Positions 45,430 to 57,358 are shown, counted from the first letter of the stretch. The stretch: 64,000 nucleotides of DNA from Aquarana catesbeiana (GCF_042186555.1 NC_133332.1:127009875-127073874); one strand, 5' to 3'. Program-made: numbers and translations. Notes: a model not told the origin generated them from the letters alone.

Positions 45430-46636
45430 TTAACCACTTCAATACGAGGCATTTATACACCTTCCTGCCCAAGCCAATTTTCAGCTTCCAGCGCTGCCGC
45501 ACTTTGAATAACAATTGCGCGGTCATGCTACATTGTACCCAAACTAATTTTTTATCATTGTGTTCCCAGAAATAGAGCTTTATTTTGGTGGTATTTGATC
45601 ACCTCTGCAATTTTTATTTTTTATGCAACAAATAAAAAAAGACCGAAAATTAAAAAAAAAAAAAGTTTTTCTTTGTTTCCGTTAACATTTTTTGTAAATA
45701 AGTATGTTTTCTTCTTCAATGATGGGCACTGATATGGCTGCACTGACGAGCACTGATAAGGCGGCATCGATGGGCACCGATGAGGTGGCACTGATGAGGT
45801 GGCACTGATGATGGGCACTGATAGGCGGCACTGATGGGCACTGATAGGCCACACTGGTATGCGGCACTGATGGGCACTCATAAGTGGCACTGATGGGCAC
45901 CCATAGGCGGCACTGATGGGCACTCATAGGCGGCACTGATGGGTACTTATGGGTGGAACTGATAGGTGGCATGGATGGGCACTGATGGTCACTGATAGGT
46001 GGGCACGGATGGGCACTGATAGGTGGCACTGATGGACACTGATGGGTGGCACTAATGACACTGATGTGTGGCATTGCTGGGCATCACTGATTTTCTTTGT
46101 TCCATAATAGTGCCAGTCAGTGCCCATTTGTGAGCACTGATTGGCATATACTGGGCATATATTGGCACATGCGGATGGCCATGGGGGACGTACCTGGCCA
46201 TCCACATGTTTGGGGCTTCCCTGGTGGTCCTGGTGGCTTCTCTGGTGGTTCAGTGTGGGCAGCCGAAGGGGGACTGCGCTGATAAACAATCAGCGCAGAC
46301 CCCCCTGTCAGGATAGCCGCCGATCGGCTCTCCTCTACTCGCGTCTGTCAGACGCGAGTGAGGAGAAGCCGATCAATGGCTCTTCCTGTTTACATCGTGA
46401 TCTGCCGTGATTGGACATGGCTGATCATGTGGTAAAGAGCCTCCGTCAGAGGCTCTTTACCGAGATTGGTGTAGCAGTGTGTCAGACTGACACACCGCAC
46501 CGCCGTTCGCTGTGATGTGCGCCCCCACAAGCACGTGGTGGCTGTTATCCTGCAGGATGTCATATGACGCCCAGTCAGGATAACTGAACCACCGCCCGGC
46601 CGTCATTATGCTATAGGCCGGGCGGGAAGTGGTTAA
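45430..46636 (-). mobile_element. 1.2-kb TTAA element nested in the one above
   Basis: Ends TTAACCACTTCAATACG and GGGCGGGAAGTGGTTAA, TTAA at both edges. The host sequence rejoins as CTCATAT-TTAA-GAGGTCCTGTCATGC, matching CATATGTCAC..AGAGGACCTGTCATGC at 38510-38540. On the minus strand: hairpin-rich start (46560-46300), minisatellite, and a conserved end matching the right end of the element at 37270. This compact copy shows the family's basic plan. Confidence 0.8.
45720..46085. repeat. ~20-bp minisatellite (GGCACTGATGGGCACTGATA)
   Basis: Units of GGCACTGATGGGCACTGATAGG with variants. The unit is unrelated in text to those in the sister elements at 37701 and 42840 but lies at the same place in the element plan. 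Confidence 0.9.
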
Positions 46637-47619
46637 GAGGTCCTGTCATGCTTTTTTTCTATTACAAGGGATGTGTACATTCCTTGTAATAGGAATAAAA
46701 GTGACAGAATTTTTTTTTAAAAGAACAATGTAAAAATAAAAAATAAAAGGTAAAATAAATAAGAAAAAAATAATTTTTTCTTAAATGCGCCCCATCCCGC
46801 TGAGTTTGCGTGCAGAAGTGAACACATATGTATGCAAACGGTGTTCAAACCACATATGTGAGGTATCGCCGCAATCGGTAGAGCAAGAGCAAAAATTCTA
46901 GCCCTAGACCTCCTCTATAACTCAAAACATGCAACCTGTAGAATTTTTTAAATGTCGCCTTTAAAGATTTTTAGGGGAAAAGGTTTGTCGCCATTCCACT
47001 AGCAAGCGCAGTTTTGAAGCATGACATGTTGGGTAGCAATTTACTTGGCATAACATTATCTTTCACAGTATATAAAAAAAATGGGCTAACTTTACCATTG
47101 TCTTATTTTTTAATTAAAAAAAATGTATATTTTTTCAAATAAGGTGCGCTTGTAAGACCGCTGCGCTAATACGGTGTGACAGAAAATATTGAAACAGCCG
47201 ATATTTTATTCTCTAGGGTGTTAGAAAAAAAATATTTAATGCTTGGGGGTTCTAAGTAATTTTCTAGCAAAAAAACCTGTTTTTAACTTGTAAACAACAA
47301 ATCTCAAAAAGAGGTTTCGTCCTTAATTGGTTAATGATGCTTAAAGTGAAACAATAAAAGTAAAAAAAAATTTAAATATAGTGCCTGAGGGATCTCCTAT
47401 AGTCTGCCTGTAAAGTGGCACATCTGTACCGTGTATAGATCCTGCTGTAGCAAAAATTACATTTATCAAGAAAAAAAAAAATTCCCTTCAAGCTTTCTTT
47501 ATTTTGTAAACAACGGCTTGGGGGACCAGTCTGTATCATAAAGCCACAATTTAGTGCACTCGCAACAAGATTCAAGCTTTTTTTGTATAAATTCTGGTGT
47601 CTGTTTCACAGACTTTGGA

Positions 47620-47905
47620 TAGAAGTAACAGGTGCGGAAAAATTGGGGTTTAGGTGTTGGTGCTTCCTTCACACCATAACCCTATAGAGGCACTGTTAAT
47701 GAAAGCAAGAATCAGCCTTGCTGTAAAAAAATTTAATTATATACCCCGGTCAAATCATGGCAGAAGAATTGAGCTTTGGGTGTTGGTGGTGCCTTCACAC
47801 CATAACCCTCTATAGGTACTCTTGATGAAAGCAAGAATTGGCCTGGCTGTAAAAAATTGAAATGATATGCACCTGTCAAACAGGTGCGGAAAAATTCGTC
47901 CTTGG
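47620..47905 (-). repeat. 3' tandem repeats of the second hAT copy
   Basis: About two and a half units of 125-129 bases; GGTGCGGAAAAATT or a variant recurs at 47630, about 47757 and 47882. Reversed, the units read CACCAACACC(T/C)AAA..CAATTTTTCCGCACCTGT, the same plan as the 142-bp repeats of the first copy. Confidence 0.75.
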
Positions 47906-47999
47906 TTGTTAATTGTGCCCATGAAATCTATACCAAAAAAATTCTTCCAGCTAAAATCAACACCCACAAAGCTGGGCAGCCTAGACAGTCTTGCAGAGA

Positions 48000-50900
48000 T
48001 TCCACTTCCCAAAAACACTTAATTAGCGACATCGGCATCAGGGACTTGATAGCTTCTGCTAATCCAGGAATGATTCATTTTGATAAATGTCAGCCAATCA
48101 ATGGAATCTGTGGACAGATGCACTCTTTTATCTGTCACAAAACCTCCGGCAGCGCTAAATGTCCATTCGGAAAGCACACTGGATGCAGGGCAGCCAAGAA
48201 GCTCAATTGCAGTGAACTCACTGGCCAGTGGTCTATTCTCATGACCCAGTAACCCAGTGGATCATTGACTGGAAAGCTCCTAAATAATCTTCCACCATAT
48301 GATGCAGAAGCTGCTGATGGGATGTGGAAGCTGACAGGCCTGGGCGCTGAGGACTAAAAATTTCTTTATTTGCATCACTGAGGCGGCCCCTTCTCCACCA
48401 CTCCTTCTTTGACCAACAGAAACCTCAAAACAAGCTTTTTCATGAGACTGTAAGCTACCTGAGTCTGAAAAAGTGTTACATCAACTCCTCTTTAAGGTGT
48501 CCTCAAGATATTTCATCCTCTGCTCCCTCTGTGGGGACAGGATGAGTTCCGAGACTTTCCCCTTGTAACGGTGGTCAACGAGGGTTGCCAACCAATAATG
48601 ATCCTTCTCCTTGATGCCACAAATTCTCAGGTCCTGTCACAGGCTTTGAAGAATAAGGGAGCCCATGCACCGCAAGTTTGCAGAGGTATGAGAAGAGTCC
48701 TTGGGGTCACTGAGGATTACAGTGTCTGGAATTGCCTCTTCCTAGCCACGCATTACTCCCAAGTGTTCTGGGGATGGAAAACCATCTCTTAAGGTTTGAC
48801 GTATGCCTTCCTCTACTTTAATGCCTCCAAAACTGCCAGAATCTGTTCTGTGGCTTTGCAAGAATGGTGTCTGCATAAAGTCCTCCTCTTTCTCCCACTG
48901 CTCTGCCTCAAGTGCCCTGTCCATAATGCCGCACAAAGTCTGCTCCAGCAAGAACACAACAGGGACTGTGTCAATGATGCATGCATTGTTGTGGCTCACC
49001 ATCCTTGTGGCCTCCCCAAATGGTGACAGTACAGTGCATGCATCCTTTATCAGCAGCCATTGTCATGGAAAAGGTCAAGCCACCTTAAGCTTGTTGTTGT
49101 GTCATACTCACACAAGTACTCTTTGCCAGCCCTCTGATGCATGTGCAGCCGCTGTAGCATTGCCAAAGTTGAGTTCCACCTGGTGGGTATGTCATAAATC
49201 AGCTTTACGGGCAGATGGAATTCCCGCTGAATTTCAGCCATCCGAACACTGGCTGTGTATGACCGCCTGAAACAGCTACAGACTCTTCTTGCCTGCTTTG
49301 GAAGATCTTGCAACCCTGGGTACCTGTTTAGGAAAGGCTGCACCACCGAATTAAGGACATGTACCAGGCATGGCACATGTGTCAACTTTCCCTATCTAAG
49401 GGAGGGAAAGTTGACAGGATGCTAGTGCCATTATCGCATACCGCCATTTCTGGCTCCGGATGGCGTGGTGTGAACCATCTGGGCTTGCCCTTGCAGAGCT
49501 GAAAAAATCTCTGCTCTGCTGTGGCTCCTGTCCCCTAGACAGATCAGCTGAAGCACTGCATGGCATCTTTTAGCCTGACTCGTTGAGTAGCCCCTTGAAT
49601 GCTTAGGGGGTACTAGAGGCTTATAGGACAATTCAGCAAAGGAGGGCATGGAGGAGGAGGGGGTGGAGATGACAAATCTCGCATCATTACCACCAGCTGA
49701 ATGGAGACATGGCGGCAAAACAAGCTCCAGCACTGAGCCCTGTCCTGCATTCTTCCTAGTTGCAAGCAGAGTTACTCAGTGTGCTGTGAACAAAATATAG
49801 CGTCCCTGACCATGCTTGCTGGACCACATGTCAGCAGTAACATGGATCTTGCTGCTGACTGCCTTGCCCAATGATGCCACAACATTGCATTCCATGTAAT
49901 GGTACAGAGCTGGAATGGCCTTAACTAAAAAAGAAAATAGCGACTAGGAACCTGCCATTGTGGTACAGGACATTCTACAAATCCACAGAAGGGGCAGAAT
50001 CCATCACACAGAAAGGCAGGAGTTGTTAAGTCAGCAGTTTGGACAAGCTGAAATTTAGACATTGTGCGTGTGGGTAGCAGTGACTGTATTTTTTTTTCGC
50101 TGCAGCAGATGTGGCAGAAGAATTTGCCTGTTATACTCCATAGCTGGTGGTGTGCTGTTGGCAGATGTGCTAAAAGGACCTGTGACACCCTTCGCTATAC
50201 CATCATCCCTATCAGTGGATGCTGCTGAGAGGTCATGAGATTTAGTGGTGTAGACCTGAAAGGTGAGGAGTGAGGAAGAGAGGCAGAGTTTGCAAATTGC
50301 AACAGTGCGATCGGCTGAACATGTGCTAAAAAAGGCCCAGACAGCTGAGCTGTGGGAATTGGGCTGGGAGATAACAGCTCCACAGTCTGATGGAATAGTG
50401 TGGCTGCTCTCTACTCTTCCATGATGGCTGCCTCTGGAGGACATACTGCCTCATTGGGGTTGTGCCTCACCCCACTTTCCTCCTATGCTCTATTTGTCAC
50501 CCAAGTCTTGTCAGTGACCTCATCATCATCACCCCCTCCATCCTTATCATCACTGGAGCCAACTTGGCAATACAATGTGGCTGGGGGTACAAGACTGACA
50601 ATTTATTGTTTATCAGTGTTCTCCCCTCTCTGTAGGCTCAAGTTCTTACCTTTTTAACCTCAGAACCAACATCAGAATCATGTAATGTCTGTGCATTGTC
50701 AAGGAGCAAGTGGCTGACACTGGGGGTTATTTACGACAGGCAAAACCACTTTGCACTACAAGTGCACTTGGAAGTGCAGTTGCTGTAAATCTGAGGGGTA
50801 GATCTGAATGAGGGGAAGCTCTGCTGATTTTATCATCCAATCATGTGCAAGCTAAAATGCTGTTTTTTATTTTCCTTGTATGTCCCCCTCGGATTTACAG

Positions 50901-51277
50901 CGACCGCACTTCCAAGTGCACTAGCTGTGCACTTGTAGTGCAAAGTGGATTTGCCTTTCGTAAATAACCCCCACTCTGTTCAAATAACTCAGCTGGTCCA
51001 TGCAAGCTGCTGGGGCAGAATAAGCCTCTCTGCCAGTTGTGGTGAACTGCACACTAGTCTCTGCTTGGGTGATAGAGAATGAGGATGGTTTAGTAAGCCA
51101 GTTCACTACCTCATCTGCATGCTGATGCTGGATAGAACAGGCAACATCACTAAACAAAGAAAATGGTGCCCTGCCTGAGGACAGACCACGACCACCTTTG
51201 CCTGTGAAGAAATACACTGCTGGTCCCCTTACAGTGGCATGGGAACGACTGCCTCTCCTTGTTGGCCTCCCAAACAT
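48000..51277 (-). pseudogene. hAT transposase pseudogene (BED finger)
   Basis: Minus-strand remnant of a transposase related to the one at 31379. N-terminus MFGRPTRRGSRS at 51277; BED segment SAVWAFFSTCSADRTVAICKLCL near 50330, with the second half of the finger lost; VECPVPQWQVPSRYF near 49960; MTHVPCLVHVLNSVVQPFL at 49385 (CLxHVLN motif); IPTRWNSTLAMLQRL near 49190; PHQ/SPQREQRMKYL near 48530; and a decayed dimerisation region near 48110-48000. Many stops and frame changes, plus a MITE at 50722-50972. No function expected. Confidence 0.85.
50722..50972. mobile_element. 251-bp MITE in the hAT pseudogene
   Basis: Ends GGGGGTTATTTACGACAGGC and, reversed, GGGGGTTATTTACGAAAGGC; arms continue through CTTTGCACTACAAGTGCA for about 55 bases. 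Flanked by ACT on both sides (50719-50721 and 50973-50975). Removing it brings the transposase remnant's SYLNRVG and SHLLLDNAQTLHDSD parts together. Confidence 0.8.
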
Positions 51278-51579
51278 GATGCGGGGGGGGATTTTTAACT
51301 ACATGAAATAGAGATGGGGAAATGTGTAATTGGATGCACTTTAATCAATGGAAAATGGTGTTTGGTGCACTTTTACTTGAGGACTGCTGCTGACAGAAAT
51401 GTCAGAACTATAAAAAAATTAAAAAGGGGGAACAACAGCGCTGCAGTTGGAAAAACTGCGGCTCACAATTTCAAAAAGGGGGGCAGGCAAGGGACAAAAA
51501 AACAACATGCAGCAAAAAAAAAGTGTGTGGGGGGGGGTATACAGCACTGTATACAGCACTAAATGTTATACAATGCCAT

Positions 51580-51900
51580 GTAAAATACTGCACTACACAG
51601 ACACACTCCACTGACACACTACAATATACTGCAGTAAAACTGCGCTGACGCATTACAATATACAGGCAGTAAAACTGCACTGATGCACTTCAATATAATG
51701 CAGTAAAACTGCACTGACACACTACAATATACTGCAGTAAAACTTCCCTGACACACTACACTGACACACTTCAATATAAAACAATAAAACTTCCCTGATA
51801 CACTACACTGGCACACTTTAATATACTGCAGGAAAACTGTATGGACACACTACACTGACACTACAGTAAAACTACACGGATGCACTACACTGATGCTGCA
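51580..51900. repeat. Imperfect ~36-bp repeats, hAT 5' leader
   Basis: Units of CACTACAATATACTGCAGTAAAACTGCACTGA with variation, about eight copies. They occupy the place of the 167-bp repeats in the first hAT copy but the text differs. Confidence 0.8.
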
Positions 51901-52621
51901 CTAGCACTATATTCACACTACACTGACACTCTACTCTCACAATAGAATCACAGTAGCGCACTACAGCACACTAACTATCTCCACTCCAACATCACACTGC
52001 AAATGGCTCCTCTGGGAAGGAACAGATTATAGTGGGGGGGTGAATCTATGAGCAATGAGCCATACTTGGGATAAGTCATCATGACTTTCTTCAGTCATGG
52101 CTCTGACAGTGCTCTATGCCCTGATTGGGCAAAGCCTTCATTGCTTCAGCCAACCAGGGCCTAGAATGCACTGGGAGGTGTGAACACCCGGCCAAATCGT
52201 GTGTTCGCTGAATGTGCGACAATGTTATAAAGATACATAAAGTAAGTTTACAAGGATCTATAAAGTAAGCTCATTGTTTTACAGTAGGGTTTATATAGGT
52301 AAATATCATGAAATTTCAAATATTAAACATTGGGTTCACGTAAATCTAAATTAAAGATATATATCATTTCCTTAGTTACTTTTGTAGGTATTTAAATGAT
52401 TTATACCTACTATACATATTGTTTACAGGTAGAGTGTATATAGGTCAAATAAATTCTGATAATGAGCTTTAATCGTAAGGTGGAGAAAAGGAAAGAGAAA
52501 GAAGAAAAAGGGTTGAAAGGTAGAGGTATGGTCCACAAGGTTGTCCCGCTCGTCAGTTTATTATTCTTTTTAGTTCTCTTTGAAGCCTTAGAATGGGTGT
52601 CTCTGTAAGTCATTTAATCTG

Positions 52622-55600
52622 TTACCATGGCAACAGGACAGAGTCATTGAAGTTTGACAGGAACTGTTGTTTTATCCAAGGATGCCAAAGTTTTTCAAAT
52701 TTCGGAATTTGATTTTGATCGATGGCTACCATCTTAGCATGGGACATTGTATTATTCATTCTGTGAATTGTTTCTGCTAGTACCAATGTAGGAGATTTCC
52801 ATGCCTTGGCCACTGTTTGTTTTGCAGCCGTTATTAGTTGGATCATAAGTTTGAATTGAGAGAGTGTTAACCATTCCGGTTTTAGATTAAGTAGAGTTAA
52901 ATATGGATCTGGTTGTATTATTTTTTTAAATATTTTAGATGCAATCACGAAGACTTCCTTCCAGAAGGTTTGGATTACTGGGCACGTCCACCATATGTGT
53001 AAATATGTGCCTATTTCTGGGCATCCTCGAAAACAAAGAGCTGAGGTATTAGGTAAATATTTTGCCACTCTAGCGGGTACAAGGTACCAGCGAGTTAGGA
53101 CTTTATAATTTGTCTCCAGTGCTAAGATGTTGGGTGAAGATGACTTAGATGTGAGCCATATGTTAGACCAGTCCGTGTCTTCTAAAGTTCGTCCCAGGTC
53201 CTCCTCCCACCTCTGAACGTAAGAGGGTCTATTAAGATTTGCTACTCCATAAAATTGATTATAAAGTGATGAAATTGTACCTTTAGCAAATGGATCTTTT
53301 GTACAGATTGATTCAAAAATGGATAATTGGGATAATGGTGTATCCCCCTTTAAGAATGGTGTATAGAAATTTTTGATTTGGAGATATCTGAATATCTCAG
53401 AGTTTGGTAGATCATATTTTTCTCTAAGCGATGGGAATGAAAGGAATGATTTAGATGCTATGAAGTCATTTAGTGTCTGAATGCCTGATGTTGTCCAAGC
53501 TTTAAAAGAATTTGGGTAGATCCATGCCGGATAAAAGGCCGGATTTCTGATAAAAGAAAGGAGAGGATTGTGTGGAGATTGTAACTGATATTTGGTTTTT
53601 AGTTTATCCCAGAGAGATAAGAAGTGTTTAGTTATGGGATTCTGAATTTTAAAGCGGTCTTTAGGATCAAGCCATAATAAATTTGATATTAATAGAGGGT
53701 CATTTTCTGAAGCCTCTATAAATACCCATAATGGGATTTCCTGTTTTGCATGGTATTTGGACAGACTGGCCAAATGTGCTGCTCTGTAGTAGTTAGTAAA
53801 ATTAGGGTATCCCAGGCCTCCTTTATTTTTGGGAAGATGTAGTGTGTGTATAGGTATACGTGGTTTAGAAGAGCCCCATATAAACGAAGTTGCTCTTTTT
53901 TGTACTATTCTCAAAAAATAGGAAGGAATTGGAATAGGGAGGACTCTGAATAGATAAAGCAATTTGGGTAGAATATTCATTTTGATTGCATTAATCTTCC
54001 CTATCCAGGATAAAGGAAGTTGCGACCATTGTTTTATTAGATTTGTGATCTGTCTTAATACAGGAGGATAATTGGTTGAGAATAAGTCAGAATGAGATGC
54101 TGTTAAATGAATTCCAAGATATGGGATTGATTTTTCTGCCCATGTGAATGGGAGTGCAGCCCTAGCCGGGATCAATTCCATGTTTGTGAGTGAAATATTA
54201 AGCACTAGGCATTTCTTAGGATTAATCATAAGGCCGGATAGGGCTGCAAATCCATCAAGAGCTGGTATTAAGTTAGGACCAGAGACCTGTGGTGATGATA
54301 GAAAAAGTAATATATCGTCTGCAAATATACATAATTTGTGTGTAATACCTCCTACTTCAATGCCAGTTATAGTTTGGTTTGTTCTGATGTATTGGGCCAT
54401 GGGTTCGAGTATAAGGGCAAATAATAAGGGAGATAATGGGCAACCTTGTCGGGTACCTCTTTCGATATTAAAGGCTTCAGATTTGTATCCAGCATATTTT
54501 ATATAGGCTTTGGGTTTATTATATAATGCTTTGATCCATGTTAAAAAGTGGGGTCCAAAACCCCATTTTTGTAATGAATATTGCATATATTGCCAGGATA
54601 CTGTGTCAAATGCCCTCTTAATATCGAGAGATAGAAAACATAAAGGGATTTTCCGTTTTTTAGCAATATGTGCCAATAACACTGCCCTGCGTATATTATC
54701 GCCTGCCTGTCTATTTGGCATGAAGCCTACTTGATCTCTATGTATTAATTTTCCTATAATGCTATTGAGGCGTTTTGCTATTATTTTTGCTAATAATTTA
54801 ATATCGAGGTTTAACAGAGAGATAGGCCGATAATTCACACAGGAAGTATCATCAGAAAGGGGTTTTGGGATCATACAAACAATTGCCATTAGTGTTTCTT
54901 GCCGAAAAGAATGTCCATCTAGAAGTTTGTTAAAAGTTTCAGTGAGAATGGGAGAGAGTATTTCTGAGAATGTTTTATAGTATAAAGCCGAGTAGCCGTC
55001 TGGGCCTGGTCTTTTGTTAAGTTTTAGGTCTTTTATGGCGTTAGCAACTTCATCTATAGTTATAGGCTCATCCAAACTGCTTTTTTGATTCTGAGATAAC
55101 TCAGGTAAGGTTATTTTTGAGAAGAAGGATTCAGCTTCTGTAGGATTAAATTCATTGTTTGTCTTGTATAAAGTTGCGAGATGTGAGTGAAATTTATGGA
55201 CTATTTTAACTGGATTACAAGTGTAAACATTTTTTGATAATTTCAAACGTATTGGTTTGAAAGATTTGTTAGTTGAATTTAATGCCCGAGCCAAATATGT
55301 ACCTGGTTTGTTTGTATTCATGTAGAAATTGTGTTTGGAGCGTTTGAGGGATTTATCAACTGACTCAGTGAGAAATAGATCGTATTCCAATCTAGATTTT
55401 TCCAGATGAGATTTTGTACTCTGAGATGGATTATCTTGAAATGATATGTAGGCTGCATTAAAATTGAGTTCTAGTTTTTTTGCTAGATTTTTGCGTTCCC
55501 GTTTAAATAGTGCCATTTGTCTTTGTATTGTACCACGCAAGACAGGCTTATGAGCTTCCCACAGTGTTATTGGGGAGATGTCTGTTGTATTATTAATTGA

Positions 55601-56413
55601 TATGTATTCCTTTAAAGCTTGTTCAATGGCCATCTGATGTAGTGGGTGTTTGAGCATTATGTCCGGTAAGTACCACGTTGGGTCATGCGCTTTTGGTATG
55701 GCTGAGGCTATAGTAGTGTATACTGCATTATGGTCAGACCACGGAATCGGAATTATATCTGATGCAATAATTTCTGGTATCATTCCTATTGTTAGAAAAA
55801 TATGATCTATTCTGGTGAAGGTTTGATGAGGGTGCGAGAAATAAGTGAATTTCTTTTTCATTGGGTTACTTTCTCTCCATGAATCTACCAGATTGTATTT
55901 GGAAAGAAGTTGAGAAAAAGGTAATCTAGAGGTTATTTTGGATGGTGTAAAAGGTGATTTATCTAGAAATGGGAGGAGGACCTGGTTCGAATCCCCACAC
56001 ATTATCACTGTTCCTATTTTGTGTGTATTAATCACTTGTAATATATGTGAGAGGAATGGTGTAGGTTGTTTGTTAGGAGCGTAGTAGGAAATCACCGTGA
56101 TTGCTGTATCCATTATATAACCCATGAGTATCAGGTATCTACCTTCTGGGTCTTTAATTTCTGATGATAAGGTGAATGGTGTGGATCGGTGAAATGCAAT
56201 TAGAGTTCCCCTTTGCTTGGTACAGGCAGAAGCCGTGTAAATTTGTTGATAAAAAGGAGAAATATATTTTGGAGTAGAATCTTTGGTGAAGTGTGTTTCT
56301 TGGAGGCATACTATGTGAGCCTTCTTGTTATGGAAAGTACGGAAGGCTTTGGTCCTTTTTTGAGGGACATTTATTCCCTGAACATTCAGGGAAAGTATAT
56401 TCAGTGGTGCCAT
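52622..56413 (-). CDS. LINE ORF2: endonuclease-reverse transcriptase
   Basis: A 1,263-residue protein that nicks target DNA and copies the LINE RNA there. The N-terminal apurinic-type endonuclease (1-235) has LNVQGIN, QE at 38-39, GDSN at 140-143, RIDHIF at 201-206 and SDH at 226-228, so all key positions are present. The reverse transcriptase (about 450-750) has GPDGY at 470-474, SLDIKRAFD near 595, RQGCPLSP near 655 and the catalytic FADD at 697-700. The C-terminal region holds a cysteine/histidine knuckle (CFRGCPEIG..H..W.CP, about 1140). Length is normal for L1-type ORF2. The ATG at 56413 starts directly at the conserved NILSLNV segment. A RefSeq-style host function is not expected. Confidence 0.96.
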   Translation of the reverse strand: MAPLNILSLNVQGINVPQKRTKAFRTFHNKKAHIVCLQETHFTKDSTPKYISPFYQQIYTASACTKQRGTLIAFHRSTPFTLSSEIKDPEGRYLILMGYIMDTAITVISYYAPNKQPTPFLSHILQVINTHKIGTVIMCGDSNQVLLPFLDKSPFTPSKITSRLPFSQLLSKYNLVDSWRESNPMKKKFTYFSHPHQTFTRIDHIFLTIGMIPEIIASDIIPIPWSDHNAVYTTIASAIPKAHDPTWYLPDIMLKHPLHQMAIEQALKEYISINNTTDISPITLWEAHKPVLRGTIQRQMALFKRERKNLAKKLELNFNAAYISFQDNPSQSTKSHLEKSRLEYDLFLTESVDKSLKRSKHNFYMNTNKPGTYLARALNSTNKSFKPIRLKLSKNVYTCNPVKIVHKFHSHLATLYKTNNEFNPTEAESFFSKITLPELSQNQKSSLDEPITIDEVANAIKDLKLNKRPGPDGYSALYYKTFSEILSPILTETFNKLLDGHSFRQETLMAIVCMIPKPLSDDTSCVNYRPISLLNLDIKLLAKIIAKRLNSIIGKLIHRDQVGFMPNRQAGDNIRRAVLLAHIAKKRKIPLCFLSLDIKRAFDTVSWQYMQYSLQKWGFGPHFLTWIKALYNKPKAYIKYAGYKSEAFNIERGTRQGCPLSPLLFALILEPMAQYIRTNQTITGIEVGGITHKLCIFADDILLFLSSPQVSGPNLIPALDGFAALSGLMINPKKCLVLNISLTNMELIPARAALPFTWAEKSIPYLGIHLTASHSDLFSTNYPPVLRQITNLIKQWSQLPLSWIGKINAIKMNILPKLLYLFRVLPIPIPSYFLRIVQKRATSFIWGSSKPRIPIHTLHLPKNKGGLGYPNFTNYYRAAHLASLSKYHAKQEIPLWVFIEASENDPLLISNLLWLDPKDRFKIQNPITKHFLSLWDKLKTKYQLQSPHNPLLSFIRNPAFYPAWIYPNSFKAWTTSGIQTLNDFIASKSFLSFPSLREKYDLPNSEIFRYLQIKNFYTPFLKGDTPLSQLSIFESICTKDPFAKGTISSLYNQFYGVANLNRPSYVQRWEEDLGRTLEDTDWSNIWLTSKSSSPNILALETNYKVLTRWYLVPARVAKYLPNTSALCFRGCPEIGTYLHIWWTCPVIQTFWKEVFVIASKIFKKIIQPDPYLTLLNLKPEWLTLSQFKLMIQLITAAKQTVAKAWKSPTLVLAETIHRMNNTMSHAKMVAIDQNQIPKFEKLWHPWIKQQFLSNFNDSVLLPW

Positions 56414-57358
56414 GGCAATAGATCAAATAGTTTTGACTTACTTTTTGTTATGCAGAGCTGACTGCGCAGATCAACCTGTGTGGACTGAAGAGATGAATAG
56501 ATAGAAAAGAAACCAGTGAATTCTGGAGTAAAGAGTAAACAAAAAACATATGAGATTAGATGATACATTGTATAAATTATTTTTTGCAAGTAATCACAAT
56601 TTACCCGTGAAAGAGAATAAATATCTCTCTCAGGGGAATAAGTGCCTTCGTCACACTCCCACATAATATGGTTGGGAGAATGAGGAGGGCTAATGGGGGT
56701 ACACGGATCTTCCGCTTACAGGAGAGAAGTGCTATGTCAAAAGACATCAAATGATGTTTCATTAATTGGAGTGCAGAATATAGTTTTTGTTGAAATTATT
56801 TATTCCAGGGTGGTTGTATATGGTTAGTCTTGCCCTAGGCTAAATAATTCAGTTAGAAAGGTACTGTTAATAACTTTGGTATTGATGAAGATAGTTTGAA
56901 TTATTTTGGGATTTTAACCCTTTTAGAGTAAACAATTACATATTTTATTCATATGTAACTGTTTAGATATGTTAACTCATAAAATTGAGGTTGTATTGCT
57001 TCAGATTAGAATAAACAAAAACATAATTCTAGGAACTAGTTAGGTAATAATATATTTGTTTTAAGAAAAGAAAGAAAAAGCTTCCATTACTTCTGGATTA
57101 TTGAACATATTTGTCCTAAAAAGTAATAAATCTATTGTTATTACCTGAAAATATATAACTGAACAAGAATTTCCTTATTTCACTTATATATTCTAAGGCT
57201 ATATGAATCAGAAGTAATAAGAAATATAACTGGAATGTAACATGATCCCACACAGTGTTTGACTATCAGAATGCAGTTACATTCAGTTATAAATATAGGT
57301 TTTTTATAGAGAACCATCTCTTAGTATAATAAATGAAGAGATATCAGGAATTAGGATG
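56414..57358 (-). other. AT-rich spacer between LINE ORF1 and ORF2
   Basis: 945 bases with stops in all frames on the minus strand. L1 spacers are usually under 100 bases, so this is long. It may be a family trait, hold a ribosome re-entry signal, or be a later insertion; I see no inverted ends or duplication that would show an insertion. Confidence 0.6.

Larger units (their letters stand above)
44959..47334 (+). mobile_element. TTAA-flanked element in the second hAT copy
   Basis: Starts TTAACCACTTACGG at 44959 and ends AATTGGTTAA at 47334. The flanks rejoin as CATCA-TTAA-ATCACTGC, the same text as in the first hAT copy (near 36110). It holds no long frame. It is itself split at 45430-46636. 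Its first 100 bases form an inverted match with 44930-44830, so two related elements lie head to head. Confidence 0.75.
41690..52222 (-). mobile_element. Second hAT copy, decayed and heavily interrupted
   Basis: Minus strand. Its 5' part is at about 52222 (a GCGAACAC..GATTTGGCCG stretch like the first copy's subterminal region), the transposase remnant at 51277-48000, and 3' repeats at 47900-47620. The 3' DNA then appears in three pieces: 47620-47335, 44958-44931 and 41812-41690. Joined at TTAA, these follow the first copy's order: CTTTAAGCATCATTAA, ATCACTGCTC, then AAAATG..(C/T)ACTTTT and GTCCCATAGAC. Two TTAA elements fill the gaps. The terminal TAGGG ends are not visible. Confidence 0.8.

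Noticed and set aside
45621..46289. Cysteine-rich repeat frames (PISAHQCRL type)
   Set aside because: Translations of the GGCACTGATGGG minisatellite in several frames at once, not a metallothionein-like gene.
55984..55994. GGTTCGAATCC, identical to a tRNA box B
   Set aside because: It lies inside LINE ORF2 coding sequence, with no box A or cloverleaf around it; a chance match.
56401..56664. Short minus-strand frame upstream of LINE ORF2 as a separate gene
   Set aside because: AT-rich spacer sequence without motif or start context; more likely chance.
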